Of a stretch of DNA of 64,000 nt, positions 1-10,463 are shown piece after piece. The notes below the pieces were generated by a model. That model searched no databases. It was not told the origin of the DNA and saw only the letters and a list, made by a program, of their open reading frames with translations. This DNA comes from Strongylocentrotus droebachiensis (Eukaryota; Echinodermata; Echinoidea; Camarodonta; Strongylocentrotidae). Numbering within the stretch: the stretch's first letter is position 1; the number at the start of each line of letters is the position of its first letter. The stretch is taken from NCBI GenBank assembly GCA_035222895.1, contig JAVYIG010000599.1:425001-489000 (forward strand), in the 5' to 3' direction. Both the position numbers and the translations under genes were made by a program.

Positions 1-442
1 TTCCTAATAGGTTGCCTAGTTTTAATCATTTTCTTCCAACCAGTAAAACCAATGTTACCATAACAAGGGCTGTACCACAGTACGTCCCTGGTGATCAGTA
101 CGAAAAATAAAATCAACCACAAGGGATCCTCAATTTCAAGCGAAGTGGAGAAACTCAATTATAAATGATTATCAACATATCGCAGTCAATGGCTGAATTG
201 CATGCATGATTTACAGATATTTGATGAAAAATAATTTTTTTAAACATCATATTTACAATTCGTTATTTAACAATAATTCGACGAAAAAACATGGTAAAAC
301 TCAGTAAGAATAGAAAGAAGTAAAGGAAGAAAGTGGAGCATGAAAATAAGGAGAAAAGGAAAGGAATATTGAGGGCGTTACGCAACCAAACAGTTTTGGG
401 ATTCGAAGAAGAGGATTGTCTTCTTTAATTATTTTTGTATAC
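1..442. other. Intron or 3' part of glutathione peroxidase gene, no exon seen
   Basis: AT-rich sequence downstream (in gene sense) of the second peroxidase exon. I looked on the minus strand for the expected next exon, which should carry the catalytic Trp-Asn of the peroxidase tetrad, and did not find it. It probably lies left of the window. Confidence 0.5.
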
Positions 443-643
443 CTTCAGTTTTTGGAAGAGCGGGTGAGCTTTAGGTCCGTTCACATCGATCTTCTCCTCG
501 TTGAGATAGAAGTTTGGCTCGTATCCACCTCCTGGTCGCACGTACCGGAGGGTGTTAGGTATCTCCTGACCAACCCCAGGCTCCTGGAGACCAAACTGGT
601 TGCAGGGAAAGCCCAAGATCGCCAGCTGCTCACCAAAACGAGT
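443..643 (-). CDS. GPX: Glutathione peroxidase exon 2
   Basis: 67 codons from TRFGEQ to HPLFQKLK. The acceptor is ATTCTAG and the donor AAG|GTATAC. It contains the LGFPCNQFG block and [12 protein letters not shown]. The lead-in between exon 1 and LAILGF is one residue shorter than in human GPX3, which supports direct joining to exon 1. Confidence 0.9.
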
Positions 644-748
644 CTAGAATTATAGAGATCAGAGGGGTAGATAATTATATACAAGGAAAGAAGAGAGAGA
701 GGGCGAGGGGCAGAGAGAGACGGACAGAGAGTAAGGGGATATGAACTT

Positions 749-784
<36 letters not shown>

Positions 785-1165
785 GAGGGAGGGAGGGAGA
801 GATAGAGAGAGAGATTGAAGGAAGGAGTAAGGGAGGAGAAAGAGAGAGAGAGAGAGATAGAGAGAGAGGGTGGTATCTTAAGTCCTCATCTTATCGGTGC
901 ATGGCTTCTGTGCCCCCTTGCTACACCATTGTTATGGATATGAATGCTTGATTAACATTTGATTTACTGTTACTCATTATCAACTATATACTTGTTTTAT
1001 TATCCATTTATTCACCTTTGGTCCTCCCCATTATTCTTTTTTCTCTCTTTCTGTCCAATTAAATCTTTACTACCCCCCCCCCCCTCACACACGCAAACAC
1101 ACGCGCACACACACGCGCACACACACACGCACACACACACACACACGCGCACACACGCACACACA

Positions 1166-1201
<36 letters not shown>

Positions 1202-4200
1202 CTTTCCTCCCTTTTTCGCCATTTAGTGTGGGCAGGGGTATTTTCCCCGTGCCTCCGTAGCTACTCTACTGATTTTAATTTCACACCCGTAACAGAAATA
1301 ATGTTGTCGTGGGCAGCAAAACCGACTGGTAGTATCCTCTATAATAATAGGTACTATGATAATAGGTACAGGTATTTCATAACCAAACACAATTTGCACT
1401 TTTCCTCGCGTTTACTGACTGGATATCATATCCATATATTATTACAATGGCTGCTTTCACATTGAGATAACAACTGTAAAACTAACCATAATATTATAAA
1501 GGAAGGCCCTCCTCATGTGGCAATTTTCATACATTCATTTTCTTCAAGCGGTTCGAAATACCGGTAGAGTTATGATGAGCACTTTTATATTCAACTTTGT
1601 CATGTTGAGTGTAGTTTCGTGTAAAAAATAAAAAAAGGAGGGAGGGGATTACCTTTTACGCGCCACAATTCCACAATCTTCTGAAACGTTTCCTGTTTCA
1701 AAAACATCTTACAAACAATTTTTTTCCTTTTTTTTTCTTCTGGGAGAGCATGTTCGGCAGAATAGGGGGTAATTGCCCCTGCCCTCTCCCCGTTACACCA
1801 TCCTGCGATGTATCATGTATAAAATAAACCGATCATAAAGTCAAACTATTGGGTCTTATTAATCCAGGCAGGGGATCCATATCAGTATAAATATATACTA
1901 CTCTTCCTACTGGTCCTGCATGCAATTATTATTTCTCAAGCAATTGCCAGGTACCCATTTTCACCTGGGTAGAGAGTGGCAAATATGGATTAATTAATTT
2001 CTTGCTAAAGGAGGTGAGTGCCAGCCTGGGATTCGAACCCCTAACCCTTGGATTGAGAGTAAAATGAATGAACCACTACAGCACGACAGCAAGATCATGG
2101 CGATACTTGAGTAGATTAAGAGTTTGGATAGGCTACTCGATCCAGTCCTCATAGACATAACAAATTGAACTAATTTTCCGGACACAACGGATCCCACAAA
2201 CACAACTTAAAGACCGGTTTATTCAAATTTTATGCATACTTTTTTAGAAATATTTTTCTCGACAACCGGAAAGCTTGCCCGAGGCTTGCCCAACATAGCA
2301 ACAAGTAATAAATGGAGACTGGATTCCAAGTATTATAGTTCATTCATTGATAACAAGTTAATAGAATAACTCGTCACTAGGTCCCCAGGAAAGAAAAATC
2401 CATCCATTTGAATATGTTAGTAACCGGTCTATTGTGAGCATATGTTTGAAGATTAGGAAACAATATACACCGGTTTACTAACATATTCAAATTTAAGGAT
2501 GTTTCTTTAATGGGTACCTATAGTGACGAGTTCTAATTCCTTAACCTGATATTAGGGAATGAACTATAGAACTTGGAATCCAGTCTGCATACATTATAAT
2601 ATTTTATCTTTATAATAAAAGACAGAGGCAGACGTGTGTTTGTGGTGCTCCGTAAATTCCCATATTTTGTGCGTTTATAGTGCACTTTCTTTTGACTGTT
2701 ATACATCTACGTCTTAGAAATTTTCCTGTGATTGTGGACATTTCACTCTTTTCGACGGTATGTGAACATTTTCCGAGATATATTCGTTTTTCGTCAATTT
2801 TAATCCAGTTTTTTAGCGAATTTATATTTCAAATTTGAACACTCTGCGTAGCATCAAAACAATTGTGCGCAAAAATATTGCGCCATACTAGTTAAGTTAC
2901 GCAAAGGACCAGCAGATACCAACGCAGCAACGTAACCATGGAAACTTTACCAACAAATTTACGTGGACTCCGCGTGAAGCAACTACGTGCTGAGTTACAG
3001 AAAAGAGGTATGCATACAAACGGAGTAAAGTCGATCCTTCTTGAAAGACTAGAAAATGCAGTAGGCCTAAACGAAATAAGGAACACTAATGCCGCTGGTG
3101 ATGTAGATGAAGATATTGAAAAGCCAGATGATGTCTTCAATGATGACGCAGACTGCCGACAACTACTGCATAATGTACTGAGTGAAATGAAAGGCTTGAA
3201 TAGTAGGCTAGATAATATCGAGAAGAAGTTCAACAATCTATTCGAACAGCATACTTCTACTTCTACTTCTACGACGATACTCAGCAGGATCCATAAGTCA
3301 GGATGTAGTGCAAGGGAGAAGGAGAAGGAGAAGGAGAAGGAGACGGAGAAGGAGAAGGAGAAGGAGCAAGGGAATCTGAGGGCACAACAACAAGTATCTA
3401 GGCCTACCACCAAATATTTCCCGACAATTGCTACGCATAACCGATTTGAAATACTATCCGAGATCACGGAATCAGACAAAAGTGCCAAGAGTGTATCAAT
3501 GCCAATTGAAGATCAACTTCGTGACTACAAGGCCAAGCACCTGAAGTTGTTCTCCAAAACCAACATCACCCATTCTGAAGTTATCTCTGATGACGCAACT
3601 GATGACAGCGACGCAACTGTTGACAAAGACGCAACTGATGACAGCTCAGACCGATCTTTGTCAACACCTACTAGTACTACTTCTACTTCACCACCATACC
3701 ATGAGCAGATGGAGGGATACCGCCACCGACATAGTGTGATCCGCAACAAACGAGATGTAGTTGTGGTCGGTGATTCCATGATAAAACACATCGACGGAAG
3801 ACATCTCTCCCGCAGCAAGAATGTGAGGTGCGTCTCTTTTCCCGGTGCAAAAGTGAGAGACATATTCACCTCTTCACCTTGCGAGTTTCTCAAGCCAGGG
3901 GGAGAACTGATCATCCACGCTGGCACCAACAACATCTCTGAGGGTGCTGGTGAAGTTTGCCACCAAATCACAGACCTCGGCAAGTCTGTTGCTGCCGAGG
4001 GGTTTAACGTCTCAGTCTCTACGATCATCCATCGTAGAGGGGAGAGTGAAGCGGACAAGAAGCGGGTTGATGAGATCAACTATCTGATGGAGTTGGCAGC
4101 CAGCGAGAACAGATGGGGCCTCATCATCAACAATGATATCAGCGAGCAGCATCTCGGGCGTGATGGCGTTCACCTCAACAGAGCCGGTCAACGAATCTTG

Positions 4201-7200
4201 GCAGGCAACCTGAAACGCCTCATCAACAGTGCTGACCAACCGACAACACGAGGCCATGGCTGGACTCAACGGTCGTCCGATCAAGTTACAGGCAGTGAAC
4301 CTGGAGCAAGGCGGCATCAAGCCATCTACCGAGAAAACCAGAGTCTTCATTCTGATGAGGAGAAAAGCAGCCCCGTAAAGTCCTACGCCGAATCTGTTTC
4401 TGGGAGATCTTTGGATTTCAGTGCAGTCGATCAGAGGTCACGACCGAAACCAGCCTTCAGACCATCCAAGGTGGACATGAAAGACTGGGCGAAATATCTT
4501 CAATTTGTAAGAAGGGTATTGAATTAAGGGAAAGTTTGACAAAATCTAGTGATGATCCGAAAATTATAGTTGACGGTCGAAAATATAAGTTCCCTTGTGG
4601 GAACTGTGATAAGCCAGTCAAATGTAATCAACACGGCCTTCTGTGTTCTTATTGTAAAAAATGGTTTCACACTAATTGTCAAGCTATCAGTTTTTCAGAG
4701 TACCGCAGGTTATATTATGAATGCCCTGATGAGAAGTGGAATTGTTTAACATGTTGTCTGCCATCTTTTTGTGACTCATTATTTAACGACGATTGTTTAG
4801 AGAAAGAAAGCCAAAACGAGGATAGACTAAAAGAAAACTATTTTAAGATAACGCGCGTTACACCTGAAAAGCAAGCGATAGCAAGAGTAATTCAGCCAAA
4901 CCTCAGAGATGAAAACACTTCTCTTTATCAAGAATTTGAAGAAAAGTTTAAAGTTAAAGGTCTTCATTTTTTACACCTTAATGTGAGGTCTATTCTAAAC
5001 AAGATATCGGAACTTAGAATTCTTTTTAAAAGAAAAAGGCTGTCTATTATTGCTTTCACTGAAACATGGTTAAACAATTCCATAAATGATGAAGAAATTG
5101 AAATAGACGGATATAAAATCATACGCCATGATCGATCCTCTGGCTCTGGAGGTGGTGTATGTTTCTATATCAGAAATGATATTGCATTTAATATTATGGA
5201 TGCTATAAGTACTGGAGATACGGAATCCCTGTGGATAAATTTGCTTATACCAAGATCAAAACCAATTGTTGTTGGTGTTCTGTATCGACCTCCGAAAAAC
5301 AATTTGTTTATCGAGAAATTGTCCAATATTCTTGATACATTAAAGAAGGATGACGAAATAATTCTTTTAGGAGACATGAATATTTGTCTTCTTCGCAAAT
5401 CGCCACTGGCTAAAAAATATATTGACTTGTTGAGTCTTCATGGGTTTAGTCAACTCATTAAAGACGCAACACGCGTTACACCTACATGTTCTTCTCTATT
5501 GGATCATGTTGGTTGTACCAAAGAAAATAAAATAAGTCAAAGTGGTGTCATTGATCTAGGTATTAGCGACCATTATTTTACTTTCTGTACACGGAAAAAT
5601 GTTAGACTGGCTATAGGTCATCACAGGACTAATGATATCAGATCCATGAAAAAATATACAGAAGAGTCTTTCAATCTTCAACTATCTGTTGTTGATTGGT
5701 CACGAATAACTGACTGTACAGATGTAAATGAGGCATGGTCAATATTTCAACATGTTTTTATCTCAAATTTGAATATGATAGCGCCACTGAAACGGATAAG
5801 AATAAAACAAAGATCAGAAACTTGGGTGACTAAAGATATTCTTTCCCTAATTCAAGAGAGAAATATAGTATACAAAAAATGGAGGAAAAGAGCAAAAGAT
5901 GAGAAGCTCTATAAAAGATACAGAGTATTAAGAAATATGGTCCAAAGAGAGGTGAAAAAGGCTAAACTCGATTACTTACAAAACAAGATAGAAGAAAATA
6001 AACAAGATTCGAAAAAACTTTGGCAGAATCTAAAAAGCTTAGGATTGAAAAATAAGAAGCGAAAAGAACAAGAATCTGTCATTAAAATTGATGGGGAATT
6101 ATGTCATGATAAGATGGCCATCGCTGATGAATTCAATTCTCATTTCACAAATGTGGCTGCCAAATTAGTAGACAAACTCCCCCCTTCCAAAGACTTTTTC
6201 AGCGCAGACAATGATTGTATTCGTGACTTTTACGAAAGAAAAGGTGTACGTGAAAACAGCTTCGAGTTATTACCAATCAGTGAACAATTTGTTTTCAAAG
6301 AGTTACGTAAGTTGAATGTATCAAAAAGTACTGGGTTAGACTTGATTCCAGCTAAATTTCTAAAAGATGGTGCGAAGGTTTTATTTAAGCCTCTAAGTTA
6401 CTTAATGAACCTATCTATCTTGACGAGTACTTTTCCAGAAGATATGAAAATAGCAAAAGTGACTCCACTTTATAAAAAGAAAGATAAAACTGATGTAAGC
6501 AACTATAGACCTATTAGTGTTTTAAGCGTAGCATCAAAGATTCTAGAAAAATCGGTCTGTGTTCAAATTGAAAGATACTTCAAAGAAAATGATATAATTT
6601 ATGAATTTCAATCTGGTTTTCGACATGATTATTCGACTGAAACATGTCTAATTCATTTGACTGATTATTTGAGGAGAGAAACTTCCCAAGGGCGCTTTGT
6701 TGGTATGGTGCTCCTTGATCTGCAAAAAGCTTTTGATACAGTTAATCATTGCGTCTTATTGAAGAAGTTACAACTAATGGGTTTTGATAAGGCAAGTTTA
6801 GATTGGTTCAGATCCTACTTATCTAATCGGCACCAAGTAGTGGCCATTCATGATATTCGTTCCAAAATAATGCCTATAACATGCGGTGTTCCTCAGGGAA
6901 GTATTTTAGGCCCAATTCTATTTTCAAGTTATATAAATGATATGTGTACTTGTATAAAAGACTTCAAACTATTATTGTACGCAGATGACAGCGTACTACT
7001 CTATTCAAATCCAGATCCTAAATATATTGAGGAAAAGCTCAGTGAACAGCTGTCTACGTGTGTCGATTGGATGACTGATAATAAGCTTTCTTTACACTTG
7101 GGAAAAACAGAAAGCATTTTATTTTGTTCTAAAAGTAGTTCTAAAAAGTCATTTGAATTCAAAGTGAGACACAATAATCAAGCAATCAAGAGAAAAGAGT

Positions 7201-8611
7201 CTGTGAAGTATTTAGGCATTGAGTTGGCTAGCGCAATTTCATTTTCATCTTTAGTAGAATCAGTTGTAAAAAAAGCAAATTCTCGTCTGAAATTTTTGTA
7301 CAGATATCAAAGTTGTATGGATTTAAAAGCAAGACGTACACTCTGTTTTGCTCTTATTCAATGTTTATTTGACTATGCTAACCCTGCATGGTACAGTAAC
7401 ATAAACAAGTCAGATCAAAAGAAGTTGAAGATTATACAGAACAAAATGGTGAGATTTATCAACTGTTCTGGTCCAAGAACTCATGTTGGCTATAGCGAAC
7501 TTTCTAAAGCTGGTTTTCTTGAAGTCGACCAAAGATCAAAACAACTCGCATTGCATCACGTGCATAAAATATATCATACTAGGTCGAATCATTATATTCG
7601 ATCCAACTTCGATCTTGTTACTGACGTACATGATTATAATACAAGAAATAGACGATTCAACTTTAACTTACCAGAAAGAGTAGGTAGTATTGGAAATTCG
7701 TTTTATTACAATGCCATAAAACATTGGAATTCCCTTCCCAATGGTGTAAAAGAAATAGGAAACTATGATCATTTTAAGAGGAAATTAAAGGAATACCTAA
7801 TACTTGACAATCAGAGAAGAGAAGTGAATGACATGTTATATGATTGAAATTGTTATTCTTCTGTCGGTTCATACTTTTTCATGTTGTATATACTTATGTT
7901 TTCGTACGTTATAGAAATTCTACAAATTCATCATTATTTTCCTCTTCTTCCTTCTCCTCTTTTTCTTCTTCTCCTTCTTCTTTTTCTTCTTGTACTTAAT
8001 ATCATTTCTATCATCAGTTTAATGTTGTTATTATTATCTTTAATAAGTAGTTCTTTTAATTTTCTTATCTGTCTGTAAATATTACTATTTTAATTTATTA
8101 ATTGTATACATGTCTGTAAGGGACCCCACTGGAAATAAGCTCTCGAGCTTTCGTGGGTTATCCTGTTCAAGCTGACTTATTTTTGATCTGTTATTATTGT
8201 ATATTGTTGTATGTTGGAAGCTTGTCGAATAAAAATCAATCAATCAATCAATAATAATAATACATGTATAAAGGATTTATAAGGCGCAAATCCACTAACA
8301 AATTAAATGTATGCATACAATTTGAATATGTTAGTAAACCGGTTTATTGAAAAAAAGAAACATTAAACGGTTGTTACCTGGATTTTATTGAAATACGGGT
8401 ACTGGTACGTGTAGGTGCAGAAGGAAGCTGTATTGACAACCAACACGACTTTGCCACGGTAGTCGTCCAGGGATAACTTCTCCGTCATTGCGACATCGGA
8501 CAGGGATTCGGCGTCATCATAGCAAACAGCGTCGAGCGTCGTCGCTCCCGAAAGACGATAACATACAACGAGAGCGAAGAAAGCGACAATTATTTTTTCA
8601 TACGTAGCCAT
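443..8611 (-). CDS. GPX: Secreted glutathione peroxidase, Cys-type (GPx3-like), 3' part missing
   Basis: Partial two-exon model (8378-8611 joined to 443-643, both junctions phase 0). The family reduces hydrogen peroxide and lipid hydroperoxides with glutathione or thioredoxin. The N-terminus is a typical signal peptide (hydrophobic [10 protein letters not shown] core), so the enzyme should enter the secretory pathway like vertebrate GPX3. The active-site motif reads NTASFC with an ordinary TGC Cys codon at residue 65, where vertebrate GPX1-4 use selenocysteine. Exon 2 carries LGFPCNQFG (the tetrad Gln), then EPG and YVRPGGG, which are strong GPX1/GPX3 signatures. Residues after HPLFQKLK, including the tetrad Trp and Asn, are outside the window. 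The 7.7-kb intron holds an antisense LINE and a foldback element. Family assignment is secure; the exact subfamily is inferred. Confidence 0.9.
685..870 (+). repeat. GA-rich microsatellite tract
   Basis: Almost pure purine sequence with a clean (GA)n run at about 752-781 and further GAGA blocks up to 870. It lies in the peroxidase intron. Confidence 0.95.
1073..1198 (+). repeat. Compound microsatellite C-run, (CA)n, (CT)n
   Basis: A 12-base C run is followed by CA repeats with CG interruptions and then a clean CT run. The long open frame across it comes from repeat composition, not a gene. Confidence 0.95.
1915..2110 (-). mobile_element. tRNA-derived SINE (family 1)
   Basis: Read on the minus strand, the head has a Pol III A-box-like TGTAGTGGTTCATTC and a B box GGTTCGAATCC in tRNA spacing. 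The body has the TTGCCACTCT...ACCCAGGTG...GGGTACCTG pattern also found at 16.6 kb and 61.7 kb. The ends are approximate. Confidence 0.65.
2316..2586. mobile_element. Foldback element with about 119-bp inverted arms
   Basis: The left arm (2316-2434) and right arm (2468-2586) are imperfect reverse complements starting AGACTGGATTCCAAG, around a short central loop. The whole piece could form one long hairpin. The innermost arm sequence TTTGAATATGTTAGTAA recurs at 8320, so this is a dispersed family. It lies just upstream of the LINE in the peroxidase intron. Confidence 0.8.
2938..4527 (+). CDS. LINE ORF1: SAP domain, coiled-coil and SGNH esterase protein
   Basis: 529 residues. Residues about 5-45 match a SAP helix-linker-helix nucleic-acid-binding motif ([17 protein letters not shown]). 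A short heptad-like segment follows, then an EKEKEKE-rich linker. The C-terminal half (about 275-425) is an SGNH/GDSL hydrolase: [10 protein letters not shown] holds the Ser block, HAGTNN the Asn block and DGVHLN the Asp-x-x-His block. Esterase domains are known in CR1-like ORF1 proteins, where they are thought to act in RNP-membrane or chaperone roles. A SAP domain at the front is less familiar to me. The frame ends TAA 8 bases before the nominal ORF2 start. Confidence 0.85.
   Translation: METLPTNLRGLRVKQLRAELQKRGMHTNGVKSILLERLENAVGLNEIRNTNAAGDVDEDIEKPDDVFNDDADCRQLLHNVLSEMKGLNSRLDNIEKKFNNLFEQHTSTSTSTTILSRIHKSGCSAREKEKEKEKETEKEKEKEQGNLRAQQQVSRPTTKYFPTIATHNRFEILSEITESDKSAKSVSMPIEDQLRDYKAKHLKLFSKTNITHSEVISDDATDDSDATVDKDATDDSSDRSLSTPTSTTSTSPPYHEQMEGYRHRHSVIRNKRDVVVVGDSMIKHIDGRHLSRSKNVRCVSFPGAKVRDIFTSSPCEFLKPGGELIIHAGTNNISEGAGEVCHQITDLGKSVAAEGFNVSVSTIIHRRGESEADKKRVDEINYLMELAASENRWGLIINNDISEQHLGRDGVHLNRAGQRILAGNLKRLINSADQPTTRGHGWTQRSSDQVTGSEPGARRHQAIYRENQSLHSDEEKSSPVKSYAESVSGRSLDFSAVDQRSRPKPAFRPSKVDMKDWAKYLQFVRRVLN
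4536..7847 (+). CDS. LINE ORF2: PHD finger, APE endonuclease and reverse transcriptase
   Basis: About 1100 residues. A PHD-type zinc finger lies near residues 21-75 (C21, C24, C37, C40, H45, C48, then the CLTCC pair). The APE endonuclease spans about 145-350 ([30 protein letters not shown]). The reverse transcriptase spans about 600-880 with [25 protein letters not shown] and the catalytic LLYADDS. The C-terminal [11 protein letters not shown] region is typical of CR1/Rex/L2 groups. The frame opens with TTG, not ATG, stays open upstream into ORF1, and the first in-frame ATG is about residue 220, inside the endonuclease. Translation must therefore use reinitiation, a non-AUG codon or frameshifting. 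No stop or frameshift interrupts the enzyme domains. Confidence 0.9.
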   Translation: MTKSSDDPKIIVDGRKYKFPCGNCDKPVKCNQHGLLCSYCKKWFHTNCQAISFSEYRRLYYECPDEKWNCLTCCLPSFCDSLFNDDCLEKESQNEDRLKENYFKITRVTPEKQAIARVIQPNLRDENTSLYQEFEEKFKVKGLHFLHLNVRSILNKISELRILFKRKRLSIIAFTETWLNNSINDEEIEIDGYKIIRHDRSSGSGGGVCFYIRNDIAFNIMDAISTGDTESLWINLLIPRSKPIVVGVLYRPPKNNLFIEKLSNILDTLKKDDEIILLGDMNICLLRKSPLAKKYIDLLSLHGFSQLIKDATRVTPTCSSLLDHVGCTKENKISQSGVIDLGISDHYFTFCTRKNVRLAIGHHRTNDIRSMKKYTEESFNLQLSVVDWSRITDCTDVNEAWSIFQHVFISNLNMIAPLKRIRIKQRSETWVTKDILSLIQERNIVYKKWRKRAKDEKLYKRYRVLRNMVQREVKKAKLDYLQNKIEENKQDSKKLWQNLKSLGLKNKKRKEQESVIKIDGELCHDKMAIADEFNSHFTNVAAKLVDKLPPSKDFFSADNDCIRDFYERKGVRENSFELLPISEQFVFKELRKLNVSKSTGLDLIPAKFLKDGAKVLFKPLSYLMNLSILTSTFPEDMKIAKVTPLYKKKDKTDVSNYRPISVLSVASKILEKSVCVQIERYFKENDIIYEFQSGFRHDYSTETCLIHLTDYLRRETSQGRFVGMVLLDLQKAFDTVNHCVLLKKLQLMGFDKASLDWFRSYLSNRHQVVAIHDIRSKIMPITCGVPQGSILGPILFSSYINDMCTCIKDFKLLLYADDSVLLYSNPDPKYIEEKLSEQLSTCVDWMTDNKLSLHLGKTESILFCSKSSSKKSFEFKVRHNNQAIKRKESVKYLGIELASAISFSSLVESVVKKANSRLKFLYRYQSCMDLKARRTLCFALIQCLFDYANPAWYSNINKSDQKKLKIIQNKMVRFINCSGPRTHVGYSELSKAGFLEVDQRSKQLALHHVHKIYHTRSNHYIRSNFDLVTDVHDYNTRNRRFNFNLPERVGSIGNSFYYNAIKHWNSLPNGVKEIGNYDHFKRKLKEYLILDNQRREVNDMLYD
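8318..8350 (+). repeat. Fragment of the 2.3-kb foldback family
   Basis: Shares TTTGAATATGTTAGTAAACC with the inner arm of the foldback element at 2316-2586. It ends next to exon 1 of the peroxidase gene. Confidence 0.6.
8378..8611 (-). CDS. GPX: Glutathione peroxidase exon 1 (signal peptide and Cys active site)
   Basis: 78 codons. The start is the ATG in an AAAATGG context that opens the signal peptide. [13 protein letters not shown] carries the peroxidatic Cys, and QYPYFNKIQ matches the conserved helix after it. The donor is CAG|GTAACA, phase 0. Confidence 0.9.
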
Positions 8612-9365
8612 TTTGAAGAAAGAAAAACAACAACCGTGAATTCCAGTATTTTGCTTTGGTGCTTCCGGTATACAGGTCTAGAATGATTTGCTCTTGCTTT
8701 GACTTTTTGTGAATCGCTTTATTGTCTAGAAAATATCCTTTAGTAAAGTGCACAGTGAATTTCCCAAGAGCAAGACATTGAACGATCCAACATGTATTCG
8801 CTGATGAAAGCTAGTTGTTTATTCCTCAGCAATTATAGACTCTGTATGCGGATGTGCGTTTATATCTTCCCCATGTCAATTTTACCATATGAAACTAAAT
8901 TGTATTCATATTATTGGGAAAAAGTCTGTCACGCTTGAGTGCTCACGAATCAACACCATACGGTATGGAAGACAGATAGTCTGCGTCTGTTAAAGATATC
9001 ACATTACTCCTGCTATCAAATTATCCCGTTACGGTAGCTGTAGGTCAATCCGGGATATATAGTGCGTATAAAAAAGTGTACCCAACTTTGATAGCTCTTA
9101 ATTAACAAGTCATAACCAATATAATTTAACAATCGATTTCATGATGAAGTGTAACTTGCTTTCTGCCCAATGATACCCTAATCATAATCTTTCTTCAACG
9201 GGTGACCGAGCACCAGGGTCTGTAAAAAGTGTTGTAAAAATCGCCTTGTATATCGAGTTTTGGCTGATGGAACGAATACGGGTCAGGCGATATTCAACGT
9301 GCTTCTTTAATTTGATCCTAAATCCGTTTAAAAGTTAAATTATTCGTACTTCATTGATTGCACTA
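8612..9365. other. Upstream region of the peroxidase gene
   Basis: Putative 5'UTR and promoter side (minus-strand gene). I see no coding exon and no clear TATA-type core. No repeat was recognised. Confidence 0.4.
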
Positions 9366-9477
9366 GGGACTTTTAGATTTGTGTGGACTGATACGTGTGA
9401 CGTCCATTCAAGGCAGTGCATTAAAAGGACCTCGATCGTAGCAATCCACGTTGTCGTTGTGCAAATCTAAAAGTCCC
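9366..9477. mobile_element. 112-bp MITE with TA target site (mariner-like)
   Basis: Perfect terminal inverted repeats GGGACTTTTAGATTTG, each flanked by TA as in Tc1/mariner insertions. No internal coding capacity. Confidence 0.85.
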
Positions 9478-10143
9478 TAATGTATCTAGCCTTTCACAGA
9501 ACCTCGTTTCAATCCATAGGATAACCTTTAATTATTTTGAACAGCCTTCTAACTTCTTGTCTTATGATATATAATAAAGTTATTTCTGCTCACTTGTCCA
9601 TTGGTTGAAGACGAACTGGTTATAGACCAAACGGCAATAAACCGATTAATTTCCATTGTTTACATTCACTTACAGAGGATTGTCTTACTACGGAGTGAGT
9701 AATATATGGAAGACAGCAGGCTATTCAGTAGCCTAAAGCAATGTGTGCACCATCTCCATTTCTCTTTCCCCCCTTCCTGTTTCTTCTTTACCTCAGGATT
9801 TTCCCCCGTCACGTGTCTCTGTATCACTCCCGTGTCTCTCTCTCCCTACCCCCTTACAATCACTTTCTCTTATGCGTCTCGACTCCCAACTCGATCACCA
9901 CTGCTTTCAAAAAATAAACTTCAGGCATTTTCAATGGCATCGTCCGCCATCGTTAACACGTTACAATGATGTATTACGTGATCTAAAAATGATTTCTATG
10001 GGACATACGGGGTATTGACCAAATTGGCCAAAGTTGATTATTTTAGTCTGTACTTTCACCCACACTTCTCACAAATACCCTCACTTCTTCCAGGCCAATC
10101 ACTATGAACAAGCCACACTCATATTCCTCCAAGATTGATTTAT
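9478..10143. other. Intergenic, no gene recognised
   Basis: Pyrimidine-rich stretch around 9760-9860 and unique-looking sequence. The open frames here are compositional. Confidence 0.4.
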
Positions 10144-10309
10144 CTAACAGAGAGAGAGAGAGAGAGAGAGTGGGGAGGGGGTCAGGAGAGGGGGTCGGGG
10201 CAGAGAGGAACAGACAGAAAGAGGGGGAGGGGTAGAATTAAAGAGAGAGAGAGAGAGAGGAAGAAAATATTGGGGGAGAGAGGGGGAGGGATGAAGGGAG
10301 AGATAGAGG

Positions 10310-10361
<52 letters not shown>

Positions 10362-10463
10362 AAGAGAGAGAAAGGAGAGAGAGTGAGAAGGAGAGAGAGA
10401 GAGAGAAAGAGGAGAATGAGGAGAGAGAAATAAAGAGAGAGAGAGAGAGAGAGCAAGAGAGAA
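10144..10463 (+). repeat. Long degenerate GA microsatellite
   Basis: About 320 bp of GAGAGA, AAAG and GGGA purine repeats. It opens spurious frames on both strands. Confidence 0.95.

Larger units (their letters stand above)
2600..8262 (+). mobile_element. CR1/L2-like non-LTR retrotransposon with both ORFs intact
   Basis: A LINE antisense to the host gene. It has a 5' leader, ORF1 (SAP plus SGNH esterase), ORF2 (PHD finger, APE endonuclease, reverse transcriptase), a T-rich 3' region with an AATAAA-like sequence at 8229, and a short tandem tail of ATCA units followed by ATA units. CR1/L2 relatives are known for esterase-type ORF1 proteins and microsatellite tails instead of poly(A). The 3' end is good to about 20 bp. 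The 5' end is a guess placed after the foldback element; GCATACA occurs at both flanks (2587 and 8310), but I cannot prove it is a target-site duplication. Intact frames suggest recent insertion. Confidence 0.85.

Noticed and set aside
959..1465. 168-codon plus-strand open frame
   Set aside because: Its centre is CA and CT microsatellite; no domain, no splice or start support.
2892..4350. Long minus-strand frames opposite LINE ORF1
   Set aside because: Shadows of the ORF1 coding strand; the Ser/Phe-rich run mirrors the EKEK linker.
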